A stretch of 22,533 bases of DNA, from positions 1 to 22,533 of the forward strand of contig DIZZ01000058.1 in the NCBI GenBank assembly GCA_002428045.1, in the 5' to 3' direction. Made by a program: the position numbers and the translations under genes. Positions 12,356 through 19,055 of this stretch are shown piece by piece. Below the pieces are notes generated by a model, which did no database searches, had not been told where the DNA came from, and saw only the letters and a list, made by a program, of their open reading frames with translations. Position 1 is the stretch's first letter. The number at the start of each line of letters is the position of its first letter. The DNA is from Verrucomicrobia bacterium UBA6015. GTDB lineage: Bacteria; Verrucomicrobiota; Kiritimatiellia; UBA8416.

Positions 12356-14074
12356 ATGCATACAAAACAGGAGACGACCTGTTGTTGCGGAGGACACCGG
12401 AAATTCTCGTCCTGCGTTACCGATGGTGTTGAACGGGCCGCCAGTCGGGCCATGCTGCATGCGGTGGGCTTCAGCAACGACGATTTCAGGAAATCACAGG
12501 TTGGCATCGCCTCGACCTGGAGCATGGTCACCCCCTGCAATATGCACATTGATACACTGGCCCGCGAGGCCGAGACCGGGGTTAATGCGGCAGGAGGAAA
12601 GGCGGTGATCTTCAACACGATCACTATTTCCGACGGCATCTCCATGGGCACCGAAGGCATGAAGTATTCACTGGTCTCGCGCGAGGTTATTGCCGATTCG
12701 GTCGAGACCGTGGTTGGCTGCGAGGGGTTCGATGGGCTGGTGGCCATCGGTGGCTGCGACAAGAACATGCCGGGGTGCCTAATCGCGATTGCACGCCTGA
12801 ATCGCCCTGCGGTCTTTGTCTACGGCGGCACGATCCTGCCCGGTCGGCACCGTGATCGCGATGTGGATATCGTGTCGGTCTTTGAAGCGGTCGGATCCCA
12901 CGCCCGCGGCGCTGTCGATGACGCCGAGTTACAGGCGATCGAGAGCTGTGCCATTCCCGGCCCCGGTTCCTGCGGCGGCATGTACACCGCCAACACCATG
13001 GCCTCAGCCATCGAGGCCATGGGCATGAGCCTTCCGAACAGCTCGGCGCAGGCGGCCGTATCGCCGGACAAGGCGGCTGATTGCCGTGCCGCCGGGGCGG
13101 CCGTGTTGAACCTGATCGCCCGGAATATCAGACCGCGCGATATAATGACCCGCAAGGCGTTCCTGAATGCCATTACGGTGGTGACCGCGCTGGGGGGCTC
13201 GACCAATGCCGTGCTGCACCTGCTCGCCATGGCGGATGCCGCTGGCGTCAAGCTCTCGCTCGATGATTTCACGCGGATCGGACGGAAAACCCCGGTGCTC
13301 GCGGATCTCAAGCCCAGCGGACGCTTTGTCATGGCCGACCTGGTCGCCATCGGCGGGACCCTCCCACTGATGCGTCGGCTGCTGGATGCCGGACTGCTCG
13401 ACGGCGATTGCCTGACCGTGACCGGCAAAACCCTGGCGGAGAACCTGAGCAGGGTTAAACCGTATCCCAGGGGACAGCAGATCATCCGTCCGCTGACGAA
13501 TCCGATCAAGCCGACGGGACACCTCGTCATTCTTTACGGCAATCTGGCGCCGGCAGGAGCCGTGGCCAAGATCTCGGGGCACGAGGGCACCGTCTTCACG
13601 GGCAAGGCGGTGGTTTTTGCATCCGAGGAGACCGCGCTGAAAGCCATCCTGGAGGGGCGCATCCGCAAAGGGCACGTGGTCGTGATCCGCTACGAAGGGC
13701 CGCAGGGCGGGCCGGGCATGCGCGAAATGCTATCCCCCACCTCGGCCATCATGGGCAAGGGGCTGGGCATGGATGTGGCCTTGATTACCGACGGGCGCTT
13801 CTCGGGCGGTAGTCACGGCTTTGTGGTTGGCCATATCACCCCCGAGGCCTATACCGGCGGTCCGATCGCCCTGGTTCGCAACGGTGACGGCATCACCATC
13901 GACGCCGAGTCGCTGTGCCTTACCCTGCATGTGGACGCAGACGAACTCGAACGCCGGCGCAGCACCTGGAAGCAGCCCAGGCCGCGCTACACCCGCGGGG
14001 TGCTGGCCAAGTACGCCAGGCAGGTCGGCCCGGCATCACTCGGTGCCGTCACGGACTTGGCTTGCCGACATTGA
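12356..14074 (+). CDS. ilvD: Dihydroxy-acid dehydratase
   Basis: 572 residues, typical IlvD length. IlvD dehydrates 2,3-dihydroxy-isovalerate and -methylvalerate to the 2-keto acids, the third common step of valine and isoleucine synthesis, with an Fe-S cluster and Mg. The three cluster cysteines are C61 ('TPCNMH'), C134 ('GGCDKNMPG') and C206 ('GSCGGMYTANTM'); this set fits the [2Fe-2S] type. 'FNTITISDGISMGTEGMKYSLVSREVIADSVE' is nearly canonical for IlvD as opposed to Edd or sugar-acid dehydratases, and the C-terminal 'TDGRFSGGSHGFVVGH' carries the catalytic serine. ATG 12356 follows GGGGGGAG. Odd point: the N-terminus 'TTCCCGGHRKFSSCVTDG' has four extra cysteines and a histidine where most homologues have Arg/Ser. 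A sugar-acid substrate is possible, given the neighbours, but less likely. Confidence 0.92.
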   Translation: MHTKQETTCCCGGHRKFSSCVTDGVERAASRAMLHAVGFSNDDFRKSQVGIASTWSMVTPCNMHIDTLAREAETGVNAAGGKAVIFNTITISDGISMGTEGMKYSLVSREVIADSVETVVGCEGFDGLVAIGGCDKNMPGCLIAIARLNRPAVFVYGGTILPGRHRDRDVDIVSVFEAVGSHARGAVDDAELQAIESCAIPGPGSCGGMYTANTMASAIEAMGMSLPNSSAQAAVSPDKAADCRAAGAAVLNLIARNIRPRDIMTRKAFLNAITVVTALGGSTNAVLHLLAMADAAGVKLSLDDFTRIGRKTPVLADLKPSGRFVMADLVAIGGTLPLMRRLLDAGLLDGDCLTVTGKTLAENLSRVKPYPRGQQIIRPLTNPIKPTGHLVILYGNLAPAGAVAKISGHEGTVFTGKAVVFASEETALKAILEGRIRKGHVVVIRYEGPQGGPGMREMLSPTSAIMGKGLGMDVALITDGRFSGGSHGFVVGHITPEAYTGGPIALVRNGDGITIDAESLCLTLHVDADELERRRSTWKQPRPRYTRGVLAKYARQVGPASLGAVTDLACRH

Positions 14075-14086
14075 TTTTGTAGATGT

Positions 14087-14128
14087 GTAGGTCGTGGACG
14101 CTTGTCCGTCCTACGGTAAGGCAAGCGT
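14087..14128. repeat. Palindromic REP-like element between ilvD and the LacI gene
   Basis: GTAGG...CCTAC (14087-14114) encloses GGAC-GCTT-GTCC. A longer pairing joins ACGCTTG (14098-14104) to CAAGCGT (14122-14128) with CCGT/ACGG inside. The two folds are mutually exclusive. The second is followed by TTTCTT, so it could weakly terminate ilvD transcription. The 'GTGGACGCTTGTCCGTCCTAC' phrasing resembles short dispersed palindromes of environmental PVC genomes (recall, not searched). Confidence 0.5.
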
Positions 14129-14189
14129 TTCTTGCACTCGTCGACGATGCAGGGTACGGTTAAATACACAAGGGTAATTGGAGATACAA

Positions 14190-15221
14190 GTGGCTATTGG
14201 GGTACGATTAGCAGATGTGGCGAATCACGCGGGCGTGTCGCGCGTGGCGGCGGGGCGTGTGTTGCTGGGGTCCGGGGCGGGGCATGTCCGCGTCAGTGAA
14301 GCGGCTGCCAAGCGCATCCAGGAGGCCGCACGGGAACTTGGTTATCAGCCGAACCGCAGTGCGCAGCGCCTGAATGGCAAGGGCGGGAACCTGCTCGGTG
14401 TCATCGTCAATACGAATGCGCCGGAGATCGAGCTTTGCCGTCTGGTCGAACTGGAGCGGCTGGCCTGGAAGCGTGGCTACCAGCTTGCGATCAGTGCCCT
14501 TCCGCCCCAGTGCAACGCTAACGACGTGGTTCGGTTGGCGGCTTCTTTGAGTTCACAAGGAGCGGCAGGGATCGTTTTCCTGACCGGCGGCGTAAATGCC
14601 TCCGCGTTGAATAAAATCGAACAGGCCCCGGCGCACGCGGTCTATTGCGGGATTCCTCCGGTCATCGGGTCGGCACCTGGCGTGGTAATGGATCTGGCCT
14701 ACGGCTATCGGCAGGCGGTTCGCCGTTTTGCAGCCACCGGACGCAAGCGTATCGGCGTCATGGGCATTGACTGGGTTACGTTTAATGATGTCTATACAGA
14801 TTACCGGCTGGAGTCTGTGCGTGATGAAGCGAACCTTCAGGGCGTCACGATCATTCATGCCCCGGTGGCGGTTGAAGCGGGCCGCACCACGCCGTCCCGG
14901 GAAACGGCGGAGTCCCTTGTCGATGGTCTTCTGGCAGATGGCGTCGACGCCATTCTGGCCTATAGCGACATGACGGCGCTACGCATGATCCAGGTGCTAC
15001 AGCAAAGAGGGAAGCGCATTCCCGGCGATATGGCAGTCTGCGGCCTGAACAATCTTGAGGTGGCGGAGCTTTTGTTCCCGCCCCTCACCACAATCGATGA
15101 ACGCGCCGGGGACGTAGCCGACGCGATGCTTGATCTGATCGTCGCCCAACTCCAGGGAGATGAGACGGAGCCTGCGCAGCGGGTGATCCAGCCGGCACTG
15201 ATAATCCGCGAATCCGCATAA
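14190..15221 (+). CDS. LacI/GalR-family transcriptional regulator
   Basis: 343 residues from GTG 14190, preceded by GGAG at 6 nt; the longer TTG start at 14178 overlaps that ribosome site. An N-terminal helix-turn-helix ('VRLADVANHAGVSRVAAGRVLLGSG', residues 5-29), helix 4 and the hinge ('LGYQPNRSAQRLNGK', 52-66) precede a periplasmic-binding-like sensor domain (about 72-343) ending 'FPPLTTIDERAGDVADAMLDLI'. The recognition helix reads 'SRVAAGRVL' in place of the usual 'S-x-T-V-S-R-V-L', and 'GAGHVRVSEAA' is an expanded wing, both suggesting a lineage-specific operator preference. It lies 107 nt upstream of a GH16 gene on the same strand, and a CG-centred inverted repeat sits in that gene's promoter. 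I infer it represses GH16 until a glucan-derived sugar binds. Confidence 0.92.
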   Translation: MAIGVRLADVANHAGVSRVAAGRVLLGSGAGHVRVSEAAAKRIQEAARELGYQPNRSAQRLNGKGGNLLGVIVNTNAPEIELCRLVELERLAWKRGYQLAISALPPQCNANDVVRLAASLSSQGAAGIVFLTGGVNASALNKIEQAPAHAVYCGIPPVIGSAPGVVMDLAYGYRQAVRRFAATGRKRIGVMGIDWVTFNDVYTDYRLESVRDEANLQGVTIIHAPVAVEAGRTTPSRETAESLVDGLLADGVDAILAYSDMTALRMIQVLQQRGKRIPGDMAVCGLNNLEVAELLFPPLTTIDERAGDVADAMLDLIVAQLQGDETEPAQRVIQPALIIRESA

Positions 15222-15254
15222 CCATATAGCAACGGAACAGATCAGAAATAGAGC

Positions 15255-15283
15255 TTGACACATAATGATTACACGGGTAATTT
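15255..15283 (+). promoter_or_regulatory. GH16 promoter with LacI-type operator candidate
   Basis: TTGACA (15255-15260) is a perfect -35 box; TAATTT (15278-15283) is a weak -10 at 17 nt. ATTACACGGGTAAT (15268-15281) is a 14-bp dyad centred on CG with one mismatched pair, as LacI-family operators are, and lies between and over the core boxes where binding would block polymerase. The related phrase ACACAAGGGTAATT (14166-14179), 2 nt longer, lies just before the regulator's own start. Confidence 0.55.
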
Positions 15284-15328
15284 GAACACCATCTGATGGG
15301 TTGATGTAGGCATGCGAAAGGTTTGAAT

Positions 15329-16600
15329 ATGAAAAAGAGACCATTCTATTTAGCTGTCGTTGCGCTTTTCCGGGTAATGGATCCGCTATGGGTGTGTGCG
15401 GAAACCCCACCGACCTGGTCTGATGAGTTTGATGGCAGCGGACCTCCCAACCCGGCCACGTGGACGTTCGAGCAAGGCTTTGTGCGAAACGAGGAGTTGC
15501 AGTGGTACACGAATAATGCAACGCAGGTGGGGGGTGTCCTCGTTATTGAAGCTCGCCGGGAGCAGGTTCTAAATCCCAACTTCACAACCCCTGCCGACGC
15601 CGATTGGAGAAAGAATCGTGAATACGCCGACTACACATCGGCCAGCATCGCGTCGGCTGGCAAGTATTCATTCCAATATGGACGAATGCATGTCAGGGCA
15701 AAGATCCCATGTTTCACAGGGTCATGGCCAGCCATTTGGACGCTGGGCAATGCGGGGGAATGGCCGAGCAATGGAGAGTGCGATATTCTGGAGTATTATC
15801 TGGTTGGCGGTGTGCCTAGTATTCTTGCAAACCTTGCCCGTGGAACGACCACCCGATGGTCTGCGACATGGGATAGTGTATCGAAGCCTGTCTCTCAGCT
15901 TACCGCTGTTAATGCTTCCTGGAAGACGGCATACCACATCTGGACGATGCAGTGGGATCAGGACAACGTCCGGCTTTATGTGGACAACATACTGATGAAT
16001 ACGATCCCCCAATCGTGGATTGTGAATTCTGTGACGACATGGGGGCCGCAGTATCCATTCAAGCAGCCCCAATACATTCTTCTCAACCTCGCCATTGGCG
16101 GGGCAGGCGGTGATCCTTCAGGCACCACATTCCCGCTCCATTATGAAGTCGATTATGTGAGGGTCTGGGAAGGTGCCACAAACAATGTGGCCCCTACAGA
16201 CATTTCCTTGACTACGAACAACGTCGCAGAGAACCTTCCGTTCGGCACGGTGGTCGGCAACTTATCAGCCACCGATGCAGACCCCGGTGAGGTCATCAGT
16301 TACAGTCTTGTCACCGGCACAGGCAGCACGAATAACAGTCAGTTCCAGATTGCATTCTTATCCGGCGAGACGAAGACATCAGTGCTTAAAACCGCAGCGG
16401 TTCTCAGTTACGCTGATGGAGCCGCCCGGAGTATACGTGTACGGGCCACGGACATTGAGGGTGCAACCTATGATAAGATTTTGACAATCAATGTCCTGGG
16501 CGGGGAATCCGTTGAAACATCAACCGAGAACATGTCCATTCCAGAGGGTGGGACCAATACGCTATCGGCAACTGAAGACAAGGCAAAGAAAGAGGGGTGA
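15329..16600 (+). CDS. Secreted GH16 beta-glucanase with cadherin-like domain, 3' end disrupted
   Basis: 423 residues from ATG 15329 (AAAGG 8 nt before). Signal peptide about 1-24. GH16 catalytic domain 28-282: 'WSDEFDGSG', 'NEELQWYT', 'GSWPAIWTLG' (131-140) and the active site 'GECDILEYY', with nucleophile E150, D152 and acid/base E155 in the E-x-D-x-x-E spacing. This most resembles laminarinase-type enzymes cutting beta-1,3-glucans; other GH16 substrates remain possible. A cadherin-like Ig domain follows (about 286-391: 'APTDISLTTNNVAENLPFGTVVG...SATDAD'). A third domain begins ('SVETSTENMSIPEGGTNTLS', 394-413) but stops after 20 residues in 'ATEDKAKKEG', so the gene is cut short. The catalytic part is intact, so a working enzyme could still be made. 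Confidence 0.88.
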   Translation: MKKRPFYLAVVALFRVMDPLWVCAETPPTWSDEFDGSGPPNPATWTFEQGFVRNEELQWYTNNATQVGGVLVIEARREQVLNPNFTTPADADWRKNREYADYTSASIASAGKYSFQYGRMHVRAKIPCFTGSWPAIWTLGNAGEWPSNGECDILEYYLVGGVPSILANLARGTTTRWSATWDSVSKPVSQLTAVNASWKTAYHIWTMQWDQDNVRLYVDNILMNTIPQSWIVNSVTTWGPQYPFKQPQYILLNLAIGGAGGDPSGTTFPLHYEVDYVRVWEGATNNVAPTDISLTTNNVAENLPFGTVVGNLSATDADPGEVISYSLVTGTGSTNNSQFQIAFLSGETKTSVLKTAAVLSYADGAARSIRVRATDIEGATYDKILTINVLGGESVETSTENMSIPEGGTNTLSATEDKAKKEG

Positions 16601-16642
16601 GCGATGTGCGAAAGGGGGGGATTTTTCGAAAAACAAACACAC

Positions 16643-16795
16643 ACCGACGAAGGTGATGGCCTTTGCCAAGGATATCCAGCCCTGGATGGAGCAGCAGGAC
16701 TGGATCGCCGGTTACAACGGCTTATCGTTTGACATCCGGTTCCCGCAGGGATACACTGATGAACGGTTCTTTGAGGACGGCAGCCTGACGGCAAG
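16643..16795 (+). pseudogene. C-terminal remnant of a GH128-like glycoside hydrolase
   Basis: In a frame different from the GH16 gene, about 50 codons read 'TKVMAFAKDIQPWMEQQ', 'DWIAGYNGLSFDIRFPQG' and 'ERFFEDGSLTA'. The pattern (F-x3-I-x-P-W-hydrophobic, Q-x-W-I-x2-Y, then F-x-D-G-S-L-T-A) resembles the end of Glyco_hydro_cc / GH128 proteins, which include beta-1,3-glucanases. After 'SLTA' the frame turns into Arg-rich noise ('RRRRRGSAGTG'). The catalytic core and any start signal are missing. If right, this is a relic of a second beta-glucanase beside the GH16 gene. The assignment rests on a short motif and memory of the family. Confidence 0.4.
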
Positions 16796-16843
16796 GCGCA
16801 GGCGGCGCGGCAGTGCAGGGACGGGAAGAGAGGGTCCAGCTAG

Positions 16844-16878
16844 GGGTTAGGTCTTAGGCGCTAGAGGTTAGGCGCTAG
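16844..16878 (+). repeat. TTAGGCGCTAG tandem repeat
   Basis: TTAGGCGCTAG occurs at 16854-16864 and again at 16868-16878, preceded by a partial copy GGGTTAGG at 16844-16851. GGCGCTAG(A/G)G completes each unit. The repeat abuts the ribosome site of the ATPase gene and lies just after the glycoside-hydrolase remnant. It is low-complexity spacer sequence with no visible coding role. Confidence 0.6.
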
Positions 16879-16892
16879 GGAGGATGGAGAAC

Positions 16893-18032
16893 GTGGCGAA
16901 TGTTCGATTAACGAATGTGAATAAGATCTATCCCGGTGAGGTGACCGCTGTGAAGGATGTCAATCTCGACATCCAGCACGGGGAATTCCTCGTGCTGGTA
17001 GGTCCCTCGGGGTGCGGCAAATCGACGACGCTTCGCATGGTCGCGGGATTGGAGGACATCTCGAAGGGGGAGGTCCGTATCGGTGACCGGGTGGTGAACG
17101 ATGTCCCGCCCAAGGATCGCGATATTGCCATGGTCTTTCAGAACTACGCGCTCTATCCGCACATGACGGTGTATGAGAACATGGCATTCGGACTGAAGCT
17201 TCGCAAGTTCAAGAAGGATGAGATTGACCGGCGTGTGCGGGCCGCTTCCGATACGCTGGAGTTGACACCCTATCTTGAGCGTCGACCAAAGGCGCTGTCC
17301 GGCGGGCAGCGTCAGCGCGTGGCGATGGGGCGTGCGATCGTGCGCGAACCGGCCGTCTTCCTTTTTGATGAACCACTCTCGAATCTCGATGCCAAGATGC
17401 GCGTGGAAATGCGTCGCGAGATCCTGCAGCTTCATCGCCGGATCAAGACAACCATGATCTATGTCACGCACGACCAGGTGGAGGCCATGACCCTGGGGGA
17501 CCGCATCTGCGTCATGCGCGATGGATTGATCGAGCAGGTGGGGAGCCCCACGGAGGTCTTTGATCATCCGGCCTCGTTGTTTGTGGCGCGCTTTATCGGT
17601 ACGCCGCCCATGAATATCTTCGATGGCCGCTTGCTCAGGCAGGACCGCAGTCTTGTGTTCGACGGCGGCACGTTCCAGGTACCCGTTGACCCATCCCAGC
17701 ACGAGAAGGTCGCGGGGCGGGTGGGCCAGCCGATCCAGATGGGAATTCGTCCGAGGGCACTCGTGCTATCGGGGGATTCGGCGGTTGATCCTGCTGCGGC
17801 GATCACGGGACAGGTCGAGATTGCCGAGATGCTGGGGGAAGAGGTGCTTGCGCATGTCCGCAGCGGGGTGCATCGCTTCACGCTCAGTGTTGGCACGCAT
17901 AGCGGTGTCGACGCGGAGCAGTCGATCAATGTCTACCCTGTGATGCGATATGCGCATTTCTTCGATCCAGAGACGGGTCGTAACCTGACGATGCCAACGC
18001 CATCGGCAGCAACAAGGCCGGTAACCTGCTGA
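16893..18032 (+). CDS. Sugar ABC transporter ATP-binding protein (MalK/UgpC/MsmX type)
   Basis: 379 residues from GTG 16893. This start gives the usual family opening 'MANVRLTNVNKIYP' with GGGAGG 9 nt before; the ATG at 16884 abuts that site and is less likely. Walker A 'GPSGCGKST' (37-45), Q-loop Q83, signature 'LSGGQ' (135-139), Walker B 'VFLFDE' with E160, H-loop H193. The C-terminal regulatory domain (about 235-370, 'FIGTPPMNIFDG...MGIRPRALVL...VEIAEMLGEE') is the MalK-type TOBE/OB fold. It powers CUT1 sugar importers in the inner membrane. No binding protein or complete permease adjoins it, only a permease-like tail, so it may now serve transporters elsewhere, as MsmX does. The last residues ('PTPSAATRPVTC') are probably read-through past the old end. 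Confidence 0.93.
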   Translation: MANVRLTNVNKIYPGEVTAVKDVNLDIQHGEFLVLVGPSGCGKSTTLRMVAGLEDISKGEVRIGDRVVNDVPPKDRDIAMVFQNYALYPHMTVYENMAFGLKLRKFKKDEIDRRVRAASDTLELTPYLERRPKALSGGQRQRVAMGRAIVREPAVFLFDEPLSNLDAKMRVEMRREILQLHRRIKTTMIYVTHDQVEAMTLGDRICVMRDGLIEQVGSPTEVFDHPASLFVARFIGTPPMNIFDGRLLRQDRSLVFDGGTFQVPVDPSQHEKVAGRVGQPIQMGIRPRALVLSGDSAVDPAAAITGQVEIAEMLGEEVLAHVRSGVHRFTLSVGTHSGVDAEQSINVYPVMRYAHFFDPETGRNLTMPTPSAATRPVTC

Positions 18033-18103
18033 TCCCGCGGTTCATCATCCTGCAGAAACTGCTTGTCCGGGGCATCAGCCTGTCGGGCGGTGTCAAGGGT
18101 TGA
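17984..18103 (+). pseudogene. Tail of a MalG-type ABC sugar permease
   Basis: In the +1 frame relative to the ATPase end, codons after a TAA at 17981-17983 read 'PDDANAIGSNKAGNLLIP', then 'RFIILQKLLVRGISLSGGVKG', then stop (18101-18103). The closing pattern, a hydrophobic stretch followed by 'QK-L-V-R-G-I-S...G-x-VKG', is the typical end of CUT1 inner-membrane permeases ('FQRYFVRGLTxGAVKG'). There is no start codon and the other 250 or so residues are absent. The fragment overlaps the last 49 nt of the ATPase gene. It suggests a permease gene once lay here and was removed, leaving its last codons. Confidence 0.45.
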
Positions 18104-18139
18104 GCGAACGTCAGGATCATTATCCTTCGCGGTATTCCC

Positions 18140-18928
18140 TTAGTCGGACGGTTTTCCGACGATCGTCCTGCGTCGTTGTAAACGCCAACACTGTGCATGC
18201 ATGAGAAAGACGTACCAGGCCGCGACAGCGCTGAGCAAGAGGCCATGCCGACCCTCGCGCCAGCCCTGCCTGATAAAATATTTCTCGATGAATTTGTAAG
18301 ATGGCCGCAACAACAGATGGATCGGTGCCTGCCAACCGTAAACCTTGCGCCCTTTCCGGTCAAGTTCGTCGGCATCGAGAGCGGCGTAATGCCTGACTTT
18401 TTTGAGATGGTGACGCAAATCGCGGTAGGGGACGTGCATGATATCCCCGTGCAAATCGCCTGCCGTTCCATCAGAAACAATTTCCTCATGCACCCGCTTG
18501 TCGTTGAAACGGCCTGCACCTCTACGAATCAGGCGCAGGAGCGGAATATACCATCCGCAATGCGTCATGGGTCTGCCTAGATAAAAATTGCGGCGATAAA
18601 TCCTGTATCCGGCGTGTGGCGAGCAGGATGCAGTGCCTGCGAGAAACTGCGTCAGGGACGCTTGCAATTCCGGGGAAAGCCATTCGTCGGCATCCAGCGA
18701 AAGAATCCAGTCCTCTGTGGCCTGATCAAGCGCGAATTGCTTCTGTTCGCCAAATCCGCTCATTTCGCGGTGAAAAACGTCCGGTGTATATTCACGAGCA
18801 ATCGCCACGGTATCGTCGGAACTGCCGGAATCCACCACCACGATCTGATCGGCAAACGCAACGGAATCGAGACAGCGCCGGATATTGGACGACTCGTTCA
18901 ATGTAATGACAATAACGCTCAGACCCAC
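18140..18928 (-). CDS. GT2 glycosyltransferase, WaaE/KdtX-like
   Basis: 262 residues from GTG 18928, preceded by AAAGGAC about 8 nt away. GT-A fold with 'LSVIVITLNESSNIRRCLDSV' (3-23), 'IVVVDSGSSDDT' (29-40) and the metal-binding D79-A80-D81 in 'LSLDADEWLS'. The middle ('YRIYRRNFYLGRPMTHCGWYIPLLRLIRRGAGRF') and 'HYAALDADE' match the WaaE group, which adds glucose to the LPS inner core from a nucleotide sugar at the cytoplasmic face. A hydrophobic segment near the C-terminus ('LLLSAVAAWYVFLMHAQCW') suggests membrane contact. It lies 127 nt after the flippase gene on the same strand and may be part of that operon or have its own promoter. The specific sugar is unknown. Confidence 0.88.
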   Translation of the reverse strand: MGLSVIVITLNESSNIRRCLDSVAFADQIVVVDSGSSDDTVAIAREYTPDVFHREMSGFGEQKQFALDQATEDWILSLDADEWLSPELQASLTQFLAGTASCSPHAGYRIYRRNFYLGRPMTHCGWYIPLLRLIRRGAGRFNDKRVHEEIVSDGTAGDLHGDIMHVPYRDLRHHLKKVRHYAALDADELDRKGRKVYGWQAPIHLLLRPSYKFIEKYFIRQGWREGRHGLLLSAVAAWYVFLMHAQCWRLQRRRTIVGKPSD

Positions 18929-19055
18929 GTTGCTGTCCTTTCAGCGTTCAGCCGTTAAACATGCGCGAGGCAATCGCTTTTTCAGGCAGCACCGGGCACC
19001 CGCCCGCTGAAAAACCATACTGAAGCAGCACGTTCATGGTGGCAATCTAGCGAAA
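18929..19055 (-). other. Spacer between flippase and WaaE-like gene with an inverted repeat
   Basis: TTTTTCAG (18978-18985) and CTGAAAAA (19007-19014) are perfect 8-bp arms around a G/C-rich 21-nt centre that can itself pair (GGGC/GCCC). There is no T-tract after the stem on the minus strand, so termination is doubtful. I see no promoter that I would defend. Confidence 0.35.

Noticed and set aside
12820..13675. Long minus-strand ORFs opposite ilvD (236 and 223 residues)
   Set aside because: These are open antisense frames in G/C-rich coding DNA. ilvD on the plus strand is full length with all cluster cysteines.
18143..18160. GTCGGA...TCCGAC hairpin at the 3' end of the WaaE-like gene
   Set aside because: The stem lies inside the last codons and has no T-tract on either strand, so I do not call a terminator.
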